A stretch of 64,000 bases of DNA from Alisma plantago-aquatica (Eukaryota; Streptophyta; Magnoliopsida; Alismatales; Alismataceae). Shown here in pieces: positions 45,903 through 56,762 of the stretch. The stretch spans positions 1,539,978,072 through 1,540,042,071 of the forward strand of contig OY856409.1 of the NCBI GenBank assembly GCA_963693085.1. The letters are read 5' to 3'. The first letter of the stretch is position 1. Each line of letters opens with the position of its first letter. The position numbers and the translations under genes were made by a program. A model generated the notes under the pieces. The model did no database searches. It saw only the letters and a list, made by a program, of their open reading frames with translations, and was not told the DNA's origin.

Positions 45903-48296
45903 TTTGAGCTTTGAAGTACGATGACTCTCAATGTCTGAGTCGACCGAGTCTAACATTTGTTCCTCCCCTCATAAGTTGAGTGACTTCGTTCCTTTCGATA
46001 TCCCCAATATGTCAGGCTGTGTTAAGAGGAGCACGGGGAAGAATCAGGGATAAACCCAAGTTCGCAAAACTTAGACATTAGATCCCTACACATCAAAATA
46101 CACACTAAACCACAATAAAATCAGTGACCACCTTCACCACATCTGCTGGAATGTCTCACATGCTCCAATAGATTCCCTGTCGAGCTTTTCAATGTGTCCC
46201 CAAAGATGTGGAGTTGTGTATTATGCACAATAATCTCCAGACTTGGGTTCATAGGGATGGGGCAGATATGGGATGAAAACGCCTTTGCTCTTATCCAAGA
46301 CCACATACAACACATGTACTGGTAAGTGCCCTACCCATTCCACATTTGATATCACCAATACAAATGGTCTTTCAATTAGTGTCCTAACCATATCAGCACA
46401 AGAAGATGAAGTGTTTTTGCCACTTTCAATGTCCCCCATCAAAACTATGTAGCTTTGAGAGGGTTAACAGCCAACCATCTATCTATGTGTTTCTTTGTTG
46501 GCCTGCCAACACCCTCTCATCCTTTCTTAAAGACCAATGATCAAATATATCTTTGTTGGAAATAGATCATCAAAATGACAAAAGAGGTAGTGGAAATTTA
46601 AATTTCATGAGAGATGAATCAAAGGCAAACATATGTGCATGCACCAGGAGGTGGATCTCAAAGTCACGGGATTGTAGTCACCTAATTATAACCTTTTGGG
46701 AGGTAGATTGGTACTTAAGACATAATTTTGCTTGTGGTTGCCCATATTTCTTTTAACTGAAGTGTGTCAATCTCAGAATACCTTATAGCTTTGGATCTAT
46801 ATTCCATCTCTACCCATTCATATCAAACTTATAGGATTTTCTTTAACTACAAGCGAGAGTGCTAGAAAAAACTTAAGATATTTGTCCAATAGCCACAAAT
46901 GGTGCCTCCACAACTTGACCTTCGCTCCACCAAGAGCAACATGGCAGAAGATGAAGACTAAGGTGAGTTGGCAGTCTGGCACAAACATGAATTGCATGAG
47001 GTTATCCTATAAGACCTTATAAAGGTTCTGCATAATATACAGTTGCAATAGTAACTGTTCTGGGAAATCACTCCAAATGGAGGGGTCAACGAATTTCTTT
47101 TAAATTCCTCATGTGTAGATAAACGAAGTCACTGAAACAATTTGCAAAAGTCTCTACAGACAAACAGATGGCATGTGGACTATGTGACGATGGTAAAGGA
47201 GACCTGGCAGGTGCTTAACTGCCAAAGAGATGATGTTCGAGCTTATTATAGCAGCTAAATGTCGTTCAGTTATTATTTTTCTTATGGCAGATCACCAATT
47301 AGTTTAACTTAAGCAAGATCAACAATTCCAAATTTCCCCAGCTGACATCCCAAGTAAGAACTATCTCAACTCTCTGGTCTAGTTATTTTCTTGAGTCGAG
47401 GAATTAGTGAATAGAACTATAAGGTGTTTCTAAGGGAGGTTATTGTATACATACAAGAAAGGTGTATCTTCCATTCTTTTGAGACGTATATTCCTCCAGA
47501 ATAAAAAAGTGAGGCAAAAGTACATATAATAAACATATATACAAGTCACCAGTCGCATGGCATAAAATTGTATCAGAAATTTATGCCATAGCTAAAGAAT
47601 TGGAGATTTAAGAGTATCTGCCTCTGTACTTTGCATAATAAACCATAACGTTCAAATTAAGCATTGCACCAAAGCCGGAAACTTATGGTCATACCGTGTT
47701 AAGCTAAAGAACGGCATCTGAACAAGGTTTTGAAAGAAAGAGAACAATTTGCTTAGCTATGAACTATCATGCAATTAAATTTGAATTTAAATGGGTGACA
47801 TTTGAAGTTGCAGTTCATACAAGGTTATGTTTGGTGCAAGCCCACTGACACAGGAACTGAGGCCAGACTCTGACAACCAAAGCTCATTAGAGGAAAAACA
47901 GATCTACCAGATCATGTTGTTCTTGCAGGTTGTGGCAATAAAATTTAATACTATAAAAGAAAGGCTGGAAAACGTTTAAAATAACAATTTCCTATTCCCA
48001 ACTTCTGAAATTCAAAATATTAATATTTAAGCAAAATATGACACGTTAATATGGATGTAAAACTTTTGAGACTGATCGAGCGAATATATTCACACAGAAT
48101 TTAGTTTGAGCTAGTTCATTACTATCATGGGGAAGTAAAAACTAAAAGATGGCCAAGCTGCTTGGATATTACTGTGTATCCTGAAGTTGATTATTAAATC
48201 CAACTATAGGCATATAAATATTGTAGATGCACAAAGAATTAGAAAAACAGAAAAAGATGAGTAAGATGCTGGGCTTGTGTAAATATTACGACATAC
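45903..48296. other. Right part of the MPP10 intron, with an unidentified coding-like remnant
   Basis: The minus frame at 46221-46442 reads MGDIESGKNTSSSCADMV, then ERPFVLVISNVEWVGHLPVH and YVVLDKSKGVFIPYLPHPYE, which looks like real protein wording; an overlapping frame (46121-46315) may continue it. I do not recognise the family. The remainder (46800-48290) is AT-rich with no feature seen. It could be another decayed element or gene fragment. Confidence 0.35.
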
Positions 48297-48434
48297 ATCA
48301 CGAATGTGTTTGATGATAAGTTCTTCGATGGAAGCTGAATTCTCTTCAGTACTGATGGCTGGAGGCGCTTTGTTGTGTTGAAATTCAAGATCAACCTCAA
48401 GTGCACTGTTTTTTGGTCTTTTTGAAGCAGTAAC
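48297..48434 (-). CDS. MPP10: MPP10 exon (third seen), last before the giant intron
   Basis: 138 bp, 46 codons, phase 0. Encodes VTASKRPKNSALEVDLEFQH, then a Pro-rich turn and SIEELIIKHIRD. PKNSALE-DL-F-H is a hallmark of MPP10. The acceptor is TGAATAG, the donor GTATGT (a strong consensus), which opens the 23,353 bp intron. Confidence 0.9.
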
Positions 48435-48530
48435 CTATTCAGGTAATAAATCAGAAACAATTTATATGTTTACCCTATCAAATAACTGGGAACAGATCAA
48501 ACAAAGTCATATATACAACTAGTTACAGAC

Positions 48531-48641
48531 CTCTCCAAGCATGGTCCATGATGGAGGTGCTATCAATTCCTTCTCGATCTGCTCGATCTTAGACCGGTTT
48601 TTCTTTAACTCTTTCTCAAATGTAGAGAGGGTTCCATCAGC
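48531..48641 (-). CDS. MPP10: MPP10 exon (second seen)
   Basis: 111 bp, 37 codons, phase 0. Encodes ADGTLSTFEKELKKNRSKIE and a coiled-coil-like continuation ending APPSWTMLGE, matching the family pattern LS-HEKE ... I--IE ... WTM-GE. The acceptor is TTAGCAG, the donor GTCTGT. Confidence 0.88.
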
Positions 48642-48723
48642 CTGCTAACACAATGTTGAAAGATGATTAATACAGATAATTCCTATTTCTTGCCTCAGTT
48701 TTCATATTCAGTTTGTAATCAAC

Positions 48724-48907
48724 CTTATTGTCGTTCTTTTGTCGTTTATTCATGTCATCATCTTCTTTTGTATGTTCCGACTCGTCCATAGATCCATCCT
48801 GCATGTCCCATTCATCTTCCTCATCTAGACCCTTAGAACTCTTTTTTGGTCTTCTCGTGTTTCCCTTCTGCTTAACACCTTTCTTTTTGCCAAAAAAGTC
48901 TTCATAT
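48724..48907 (-). CDS. MPP10: MPP10, first exon seen in this window (partial gene)
   Basis: MPP10 is a nucleolar protein of the U3 snoRNP in the small-subunit processome; with IMP3 and IMP4 it is needed for early pre-18S rRNA cleavages. This exon (184 bp: one base plus 61 codons) starts YEDFFGKKKGVKQKG, the conserved K/RYEDFF motif, followed by basic and then acidic low-complexity sequence typical of the family middle. Acceptor ATACCTAG, donor GTTGAT. The upstream codon is split (phase 2), so at least one further 5' exon exists. It was not found to the right up to 64 kb, where hAT-C and other elements intervene. Six exons in the window give 204 codons without a stop. Confidence 0.88.
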
Positions 48908-48981
48908 CTAGGTATAAAATTAAAAATGCAAAAGAATCAAGAACATGCACAACATGGGTGTATGACAAATTCAGCTGTCAC

Positions 48982-50418
48982 TAGGGATGGAAATTGGGCG
49001 GGGACTAGCAACCCATACCCATACCCACTAAACCCATTAAATCTTTGACTGAACCCATACCCAACCCATTTGAAGAAAATAAACAACAGTACATACCCAA
49101 ACCCACCCCATTGGATCATGGAGACCCAAATAAACCCATGGAGACCAAATCCATAAATTAAGCACTCAATATAAAATATTTTGCCATACTTACACAAAAT
49201 ATGTAAGGATCGCCTGCACCACCATTTTCACATTATTTGCAACTGAAACTTACAAATGTAACATTTACAAAAAAGTATTTTCAGATCACAACAGTAGATA
49301 ACGTGTGCTTTCTTAAAACTCATTTACACATTATGCTCACAGGAATTCACAACAAAAGGTAGTTGTTCAACTGTCTGAAACACATCTGTGAATCTTCCAA
49401 GATCGGATCAACTAATAGCAGATCAAATGTATTTGCAAATCAACCAAGAACCAGATGAAGCAACTACAGATCTACGAGGCCTTGTAGTATTTCTGTAAAG
49501 AGAATTATTTATCCTATTCAAGTGAAGGTGGATATGGAAACAGTGTGGCCGTCGTCTGTCGCAATCAGTGGCTTCAGATCATGCCTCTTCCGGCTTTAGA
49601 TCATGAAGCTTCTTCATATGCGTGCGTTGGCAGCATCTGTGAGTTCTCCTGCTGTTTGCTGTTTACGGTACAATGTCGCCTGGCAGTTTGCTGACGACCA
49701 AAGTGTCTTTCTCCTGCTCACGTGGGGTAACAAAGGTGAACGGCGATTTCTGCAACAACCGCTGATTGATGGCGCTGCCGCCCAGAGCAGCAGATTTCGA
49801 GTATGTGCCGGCGAACACCCAACCCCATCCCATCTGACACTACAAAACTGGCGGGAAACCTGCTGTAGAGCGCTCGAGAACGGAAGTGTTCAAGGCATCG
49901 GCGCTAAGCCGGAAAAAAAATGCGCCGTTGCAAATCCCATCCACGATGGTTGCGTGGAGCCGAGAAAACTATACGTTGTTACGTGGATCCTGTCTAGGGC
50001 GGCATGGCGGAGTTGGGAGAACAAGACATCGTTGCCGATCGCGCTTGTGTCCTCTAGCAGGCGGTACACTTGCTTTGGATCTGATATCCACATACATCTA
50101 CGGAAAGCCAAAGCTCAAACGTTGTTCGCTGGAGAAGCAGAGAGGTCGGGAGCAGAGATGACGAGAACGACGAGATTGGGAATTGAAAGGGAGTGAGGAG
50201 GCGAGATGGGGATAAGGGTGGTGGGGTTACATGACAGAGATAGGTATTACTGGGTATGAGTGGAGCTTACTAGGTGCCCAATTGTAAAAATAGGTCCTTA
50301 ACTTAGATCCCCATTGAGACCCATCTATTAAATAAAGCCAATCAAACCCATTATAATTGGGTTAATTCATGCTAGGTCTTGACGGGTATGGGTCAGCTGG
50401 GGAATTTTGCGATACCTA
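48982..50418. mobile_element. hAT-C: non-autonomous hAT-like element in an upstream MPP10 intron
   Basis: Flanks gctgtcac (48974-48981) and gctgccac (50419-50426), 7 of 8. Termini TAGGGATGGAAATTGGG and TAGGTATCGCAAAATTC (right, reverse complement), followed by acccatacccatacc motifs, analogous to cccgaccc in hAT-B and F. The interior is GC-rich (49540-50200), unlike the ends, which suggests captured sequence. It lies just upstream of MPP10 exon 48724-48907. Confidence 0.8.
49603..50196 (+). pseudogene. Open 197-codon frame in the GC-rich core of hAT-C (possible captured sequence)
   Basis: An uninterrupted plus frame with no recognised domain; an antisense minus frame (49890-50111, MAFRRCMWISDPKQVYRLLE) is equally open. 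The base composition differs from the element ends, as in hAT-B where the GC-rich core holds a GGPPS fragment. Which strand, if any, was coding cannot be decided by eye. Low confidence that it is a gene. Confidence 0.3.
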
Positions 50419-50426
50419 GCTGCCAC

Positions 50427-50707
50427 ACGCGAACATCATTGCTAGCAAGCACAATGATTATCCGAGCAAGATAGAAAAAAAGAGAGGGAGGGAGGCAACT
50501 AACTAGAACAAGGCAATCGCAAAGTTTAGGCATACTTCAAATAATTTTTTTCAATATATAGAAGGAATGTCAGGGCTAATAAAAATAAGCAAAATTTGAG
50601 GAAAATGTTATAGCTTATTGGCATAGTGAAGCAATTAACTAGAATTTAGAGTATATGAGTGTTTCAGTTTACTTTGCATATACACTCAAGTCTATTTGGC
50701 ACATTAG
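50427..50707. other. No recognisable feature
   Basis: AT-rich spacer between hAT-C and the copia LTR, possibly MPP10 intron. Confidence 0.35.
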
Positions 50708-50830
50708 TGTTTGGACCTTTCATCCATTAGTATTGACCTTTACTCGTCTCCTCCCCTATATTTAGGAGAGGGGTTTGTCCATCTAACAATAAGACAATAA
50801 AGGGATTTTTCTCATTATTCAGATCTAACA
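50708..50830 (+). repeat. Copia-3 5' LTR (plus strand)
   Basis: 123 bp from TGTTTGGACC to GATCTAACA, immediately followed by aggtatcggagca, a mutated copia primer-binding site. The short-LTR architecture parallels Copia-1 and Copia-2. No second LTR was found in the window. Confidence 0.65.
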
Positions 50831-51290
50831 AGGTATCGGAGCAATGATCCAACCCTAACCCTACATGAGATAGAGAGCCACAGAGCAGTGTGCACCCTTA
50901 TAGACCGCCATCGTCTTTTAGCAGTACTCGATTGCACATAGCACTGACCAACCCCTGCATCTTTTAAGAGTGCCTCTATGGAGTTGTTTAGATCTCAAAG
51001 TCAAAGATATCAAAGGTGTTGCTTGTTGCTGTCCCCCTACAACATGATGTTGGAGTCAAGAATATCTTAAGCATCCACCATCTAGTTGTCATTGTTCTTG
51101 CAACCATCTATGGCGTTGCCATCCAAGCCGCCACCATTGTCGAAATCTAATGCCAAAGCATGGCAATAGATCAATTATTCTAATTGTCATTGTTGGGGTT
51201 AACCAATCCCTAACTTACTATGGTGGAGATCCGTAAGGATTTTTTCCTCTCTCGTTGTATCGGGGTTTTTTTGTTGCTCCGCCACGTAAC
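50831..51290 (+). pseudogene. Copia-3 leader and gag start, truncated
   Basis: After the primer-binding site, the leader reads gatccaaccctaacccta and then a degenerate gag-like start (atggcgttgccatccaagcc, encoding MALPSKPPPLSKSNAKAW) before stops. No pol follows, so only the 5' end of this element is here. Confidence 0.5.
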
Positions 51291-51294
51291 ACGC

Positions 51295-51615
51295 GTCTTT
51301 ATTTGACATGGTGTACTGGTGGTGTTATGTTTGTCAGTGTCTCATACCACAAAATTTTGTTGTAAGACACGATGTGTCGCTATTTGACACGGCTTGTACA
51401 TTGTGACACAGTGTGTGCTTTGTGACACGACATGTCAACTTGATGATTGATCTGTATAGTGTGTCACATGGCGTGTCTCTACTTCAACACCGCATCTCAT
51501 CTAACATGATGTGTCACTGTTTCAACACATTGTGTCACCTAATGTTTTCATTTACCGGTGTTGGACAAGGCGTGTCACCTCACTTCACTGACATGGGATG
51601 CCACATGTTATCTTA
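51295..51615. repeat. Cluster of gacac/gtgtc palindromic words
   Basis: Words such as gacacgatgtgtcgc, gacacggc, gacacagtgtgtg, gacacgacatgtc, gtgtcacatggcgtgtc, gatgtgtcac and gcgtgtcacc recur about every 20-40 bp over 300 bp. They resemble the subterminal motifs of hAT-P and Q, so this may be part of a decayed element of that family. Confidence 0.5.
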
Positions 51616-52137
51616 ACCAATTACTACATCAAAAGGTGTGCAACTTCACAGTTATTACTTTATCACATGGCAAAGAGATTCACAAATGGCATGTCTTTAT
51701 TCTATCTATGCCAGCAACAATTATCTTCCCTCTAAAACAATATTTTTTTAGTACCTTCTCGCCCTACATACAAACTTATAGCTTTTCGTCTCAATATTTG
51801 TACAAACCAATAGATATACCCGCTAAATCCTAAATGGATCATATTTTGACCAAATCCAAACAGTGGGGGCAGATTTAGATCCATCTATTTTTCTACCCGG
51901 ATCCGTGTCATCGGATCAAGTGTGACACTGACTCGTTCTCTCAATTTCTCTCATCAACATATTAGCCCACCTATCTATTACCATGGTATTTACATTTACA
52001 TCTATAATTCTTTGCCCCAACCACTCCATTTTGTTCATATTCTATCATAGTTAGTGTGAGGGAGAAAATAAGGGGAGAGATGAAATGAGAAGAGGAGATG
52101 AAGAAAGATACGCGATGTTATTATGTATTATATATAG
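51616..52137. other. No recognisable feature
   Basis: AT-rich. cagtgggggcag at 51861-51872 resembles a polypurine tract, but no LTR follows it. Confidence 0.3.
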
Positions 52138-52141
52138 AGAG

Positions 52142-54293
52142 TAGTGATTTGGCACCAAGGAACTCTGCCAATTCATGGTGCAAAAATGTGAGAGCTAAAT
52201 ACAAACCATTCGTGATATTTGATTTACATCCACAATTTATACAGTACTAGATGGCATTGATTCTCGTGTTAATACACCTTCTGTCAGCAGAGTGAATCGT
52301 TGATGCTGACAGTGCTCTTTGCAACATTGTGGTTTCAATAAAAAAGAAGTACATGGAAGATCACTACCACAACACTTTCGTCCTCCAATTCCAGCTTCTT
52401 AAATCCTTCCTTTCTTTTTAATTATTATTAAAATAAGCAACATGTTCCACTTCCTTCCGTATTATTTCTTCCTTGTGTGCTCTTCCCTCGTTAAACCTCT
52501 CTTTTTTGCTCGCTAATCAAATAAATTATCTGGTCACTTGCATGATATTTGCTCCTCTTTGCCAACTGATTTCTATCATATGAGGTTGATATAAATGACA
52601 ACCTCCAATAGTACCTTGACATAGGAGCATGCAAAGAATTAGTTTTGATTTGGTGTTGAGTGTCTGTTTTCGCAACACGTATTTGTACGGTCCGCATACA
52701 ACAAATTTTTTGGTATGTTATACAGCTTTTGCATACATGGACCAGATCGTGCGGGGTGGAAATGTTGTCAAGTACTTTACCACTGAGACATTGTGTTTGA
52801 GGATGCATGTTATGCCTACGGCCAGCAATCAAAAACCGTCAACATACATTGCAATTAAAAACCAGCCAACAAACATTGAAATGACATTTTTGGAAGTAAA
52901 TCTGTGGCTATAAGACCCACGATTTACTGAAATGAGCCCTTTTGGTTGGTGGTTTTTAAGTGTTAACCGCATCATATGTTTTTTTAATCACACAGACACA
53001 GTGAAACAGACCTTTCTCATTTCATTATGCGTAATAGAGAGTTGGGGTTTTTGGTGAACAATATGGCCTCACCATCTGCTTTTATTGTTGTTGTTTATTC
53101 TCTCGTTGACATCTTCGGCAGCCGCCCACCCTATAATCATTGTTTTTGGGTGATCCCGCTTCCGTGTCCCTCTGATTTTGCCGCTGGAGTGGTGTCATGT
53201 GCCTTTGGTTCCACCAACAGATCAGTTCTGCTCCGCATTTGCAACTCGCCGCCGTCGCTGCTCGACACTGCTACTTGCTCCCTCCCTCTGTTCCGCATTT
53301 GTTTTATTGCTGCTCACAGCTCTCCTCCATCGACATTGTTGTTTGTCTCCTACACTACTGTTGAGGAGTGAGCAGCAACAAAACAAATGCAAATCCGAAC
53401 AAAGGAGGCGGGAGGAAGCAAGCAGCAGTGGTTCCACCAACAGATCAGTTCTGCTCCGCATTTGCAACACGCCGCCGTCGCTGCTCGACACTGCTACTTG
53501 CTCCCTCCCTCTGTTCCGCATTTGTTTTATTGCTGCTCGCAGCTCTCCTCCATCGACATTGTTGTTGGTCTCCTACACTACTGTTGAGGAGTGAGCAGCA
53601 ACAAAACAAATGCAAATCCGAACAAAGGAGGCGGGAGGAAGCAAGCAGCAGTGGTGGATTAAGCATAAGTACCAATGGCAACTAGCAGCAATGGCGTCTA
53701 GCAAATGCAGAGCCAAAACTACTGTGTTGGTGGAACCAAAGACACATGACACCACTTCGGTGGCAAAAACAGAGAACACAGAAGCGGCGAGCAGCAACGA
53801 CGAGAGTCTTATTTAGGCCAAGGTATTATTGGAGAGTCTTATTCAAGGTATTATTGGAGAGTCTTCTTTAGGTCGGCCACATATGATACAAATTAGTTGA
53901 CACGTGAGAAGGAAATATGAACCAAGTTATGAGAGGAGTTCTGTAATTAACAACCAGATTAGGAGGTTGAACTAGGGAAGAGCACACAGGGAAGGAATAA
54001 TACAGAAGGGAGAAAATATTGTCATTTTAATTAATTATAAAGAAAGGAAGAATTCGACAAGGTAGAAGTCGAGGGCGACAGTGTTGTGCTAGTCATCTTA
54101 ATTCAATGTGTTTTTTCTATTAAACTAAATTGTCACCGAGATAACTGTCAGTGTCAACAGTTTTCACTGTTGTCAGAAGTTGTACTGACATGAGATCAAT
54201 GCTGTCTACTGATGTATAAACCGTGGATGGAAATCATATATCATAGACGATCCATATTTGACTCTCGCATTCGCGCGCCACGTGTTGCCTCAC
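52142..54293. mobile_element. Mutator-like element with long terminal inverted repeats
   Basis: About 170 bp at the left (52142-52315) matches the reverse complement of about 150 bp at the right (54140-54293): tgatttacatccacaattta versus tgatttccatccacggttta, then ggcattgat versus agcattgat, then ctgacagtg versus ctgacagtt. Long inverted repeats of this kind are typical of MULEs; a 9 bp duplication cannot be read because both flanks are TA-rich. No MURA transposase is visible. The interior holds a 223 bp tandem duplication and inverted segments, and might be captured host sequence. Confidence 0.65.
53165..53785. repeat. Hairpin-forming block: 223 bp tandem pair flanked by inverted arms
   Basis: ggttccaccaacag begins units at 53207 and 53430 (period 223 bp, nearly identical). 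Each unit is itself an imperfect palindrome: ttccgcatttgttttattgc pairs with gcaacaaaacaaatgcaaat. Outside, ggtgtcatgtgcctttggtt (from 53191) pairs with aaccaaagacacatgacacc (from about 53736). Several overlapping open frames on both strands arise from this symmetry and are not independent genes. Confidence 0.85.
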
Positions 54294-54294
54294 T

Positions 54295-54295
<1 letters not shown>

Positions 54296-54348
<53 letters not shown>
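54296..54348. repeat. (TA)n microsatellite, left of the inverted-repeat element
   Basis: About 52 bases of alternating t/a, ending exactly where the ga run of the inverted-repeat element begins. Confidence 0.95.
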
Positions 54349-54369
<21 letters not shown>

Positions 54370-54754
54370 TCAGGCTAGAATACACTCGAGTGTATCCGGA
54401 GCGGAATACACTCAAGTAGTTTTTCATGATGCAATATTTTTTTTTAAATCTAATCCGTTGATCTTATTAAACATCTCGTGAACAACTCATACACAAAATT
54501 TGAGCACATTTGGATATGTATAGCTCATGTTATGAAGACCGCAAAAATTATACATTTCAAATTAGTTTTGCGCGTCGATTTTGTTGCCCTTGGATGAGTG
54601 ACTTACACTCATCAAAATGGGCTCAAAATTTGTATGTAGTCTAGTTATAGTATGACGGTGAAGATCAACGGTTTACATTTTGCAAAAAATAGTCTTGATA
54701 TGCAAACACACTTGAGTGTATTCGTGCGATCCGTACACTCGAGTGTATTCTAGC

Positions 54755-54790
<36 letters not shown>
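54349..54790. mobile_element. 442 bp inverted-repeat element inserted in a TA microsatellite
   Basis: Both ends are (ga)n/(tc)n runs followed by gtcaggctagaatacactcg; the right end is its reverse complement. The inverted repeat extends about 50 bp with interruptions (aatacactcaagt). The element sits between two TA runs, as expected for a MITE-like element that targets TA microsatellites (compare the Micron type described in rice). No coding sequence. Confidence 0.78.
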
Positions 54791-54832
<42 letters not shown>

Positions 54833-54956
54833 CTAATAGAATTGTGTCTGAGCACATGTGTCTTGCATGTACCTAGTTGCATATATATATATATATATAT
54901 ATATATTGCTAATAGAATTGTGTATGAGCACATGTGCCTTGCATGTACCTATTTGC
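54791..54956. repeat. (TA)n plus a two-copy repeat of a 50 bp word
   Basis: After the TA run (54791-54830), tgctaatagaattgtgt begins at 54831 and again at 54907, each followed by gagcacatgtg and cttgcatgtacct. The copies are separated by another TA run and probably arose by slippage or unequal exchange between TA tracts. Confidence 0.85.
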
Positions 54957-55022
54957 ATTTATGATGATTGCAAAACTTTACATGACAATCCAACCTTATG
55001 GATGTTGCACATCCCTCTTAGA

Positions 55023-56255
55023 CTGCGTTGTACGGGCGGCCGCCCAGGAGGCACCTAGGCGGGCCAGGCGTCCTGTTGGTTCGCCTAGGATGGGCGACCA
55101 ATCTGTATTAGTGAACCAGGCGAGATAGGCGGTCCAGGCGTCGGCCCACTGGACCATGCCAATTAAAAGTATTTGTCTATTGATTTGATTGTATTTGCTT
55201 TTTAAATAATTATCAACTGTTTCGATTTAGAATACTAATATATTGATTCATCGCATGATTTCGCTTTTATTTAAATGATCTAAATGTAGAGATTCTTAAT
55301 TTATTCATGTACTTATTTAGCAAAATATTTTATCTACCATTTATTATTATTAATCAACTGATTTATATGTATTAGTTTACTGATTAGAAATTGTTCATTT
55401 ATTGCTTTGCATTAGTCATCGACTTATATGAATTTAGGAATTCTTAATTTATTCATGTACTGATTTAGAAAATATATTATCATCTACCGATTTATATTTA
55501 TTAATCAACTGATTTATATGTATTAGTTTACTGTTAGAAATTATTCATGTCTTGTTTTGCATTAGTCATCGACTTCTATGAATTTAGGGATTTGTATCTC
55601 CTTATTTACTGATTTAGAAAATATTTAATCATCTACCAATTTATATTTATTGATCAACTGATTTATATGTATTACTTTACTAATTTGTATGTATTTATCT
55701 ATTGGTTTGCATTAGTGACCGACTTACATGAATTTAGGGATTTGTATCTCCTTGTTTATTGATTTAGCAAATATTTAATCATCTACGAAATTATATTTAT
55801 TTATGAACTGATTTATATATATTATTTTACTGATTTGTATGTATTTATTTATTGGTTTGCATTAGTGATCGACTTATATGAATTTAGGGATTTGTATCTC
55901 CTTATTTACTGATTTAGCAAATATTTAATCATCTACCAAATTATATTTATTTATGAACTGATTTATATTTATTATTTTACTGATTTGTATGTATTTATCT
56001 ATTGGTTCGTGTTATCTATTTAGATAAAACTTCCACAATTCAGTCCATATCTAATGATTTTGTTGCTTTCTTCATACAATGCTAGTACATTGATTGCATA
56101 TTTGTCATGTATGTTTATATATGAAGGGATGGTTTTTTTCAGAAAGTTTACATATATATGTTAAAATAATATGTATATAAAAACGCCTGGAAACGCCTGG
56201 GCGCCTAGGCTGCCTGGGTGTCCCTCTGGAACACCTGGCCCCGTATACAACTATG
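55023..56255. mobile_element. hAT-D: non-autonomous hAT-like element with internal 150 bp tandem repeats
   Basis: A perfect 8 bp duplication ctcttaga (55015-55022, 56256-56263). Termini CTGCGTTGTACGGGC and CATAGTTGTATACGGGG (right, reverse complement), with gcctaggcg-rich subterminal parts (cgcctgggcgcctagg). The interior is AT-rich with five tandem units. A relative (hAT-G) at 61669 shares its right-end sequence. Confidence 0.87.
55281..56020. repeat. 150 bp tandem array in hAT-D
   Basis: gaatttaggga-type words begin units at about 55281 (degenerate), 55431, 55581, 55731 and 55881, exactly 150 bp apart. Each unit contains ctgatttagcaaatatttaatcatc and tgatttatatgtatta variants. Unit length is within the range of plant satellites. 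Confidence 0.85.
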
Positions 56256-56263
56256 CTCTTAGA

Positions 56264-56390
56264 TAAGATGTGTATCAAAAACCACCTCAATCAAAAATTC
56301 CTAGATTATCCAATGAAAGAAGATGTATATTTACTAATCCACGGTAAGTTATGAAAAATGCAAAAACCATGAAATGTTGCATTGATATAA

Positions 56391-56427
<37 letters not shown>

Positions 56428-56583
56428 TATGGTTGAGTGTTTTAAACACATCTAATCTTAGACAATACGATTCAATCGACATGGTTGGATTTAGTTAGAA
56501 GATTCTATATATGCCATTTTAGTTGCTAGTACACATAAGTTACATGTAAATGTTGGTATGCATTTCTTCTCTCTCTCTCTGAA
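56264..56583. other. No gene; short (TA)n at 56396-56422
   Basis: AT-rich sequence before the Athila coding region. It could be the decayed upstream part of that element, but no gag or LTR is recognised. Confidence 0.35.
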
Positions 56584-56762
56584 ATAGCAAGTCTGAAGAA
56601 GCCCATAGTGCAAGGTTTTCCAGGAAATACAAATGTTCCAGGAGGGAACCACCAGGCTAAAGCCATTCTACTAAGGATGGAAAGAAACTTTTAAACCCAA
56701 GGGCCGATGAACCGAGCACCCCACAGCCAAAAGATCAAGGTGAGACCGCAGAGGATACTGAA

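Noticed and set aside
51861..51872. cagtgggggcag as polypurine tract of Copia-3
   Set aside because: No LTR follows and no pol precedes it.
53027..53816. Several overlapping 66-138 codon frames on both strands
   Set aside because: They are created by a 223 bp tandem duplication with internal inverted symmetry; the frames mirror each other.
54673..55058. Open frames rich in Tyr-Ile and Leu-Ser repeats
   Set aside because: They simply translate TA and GA/TC microsatellites.
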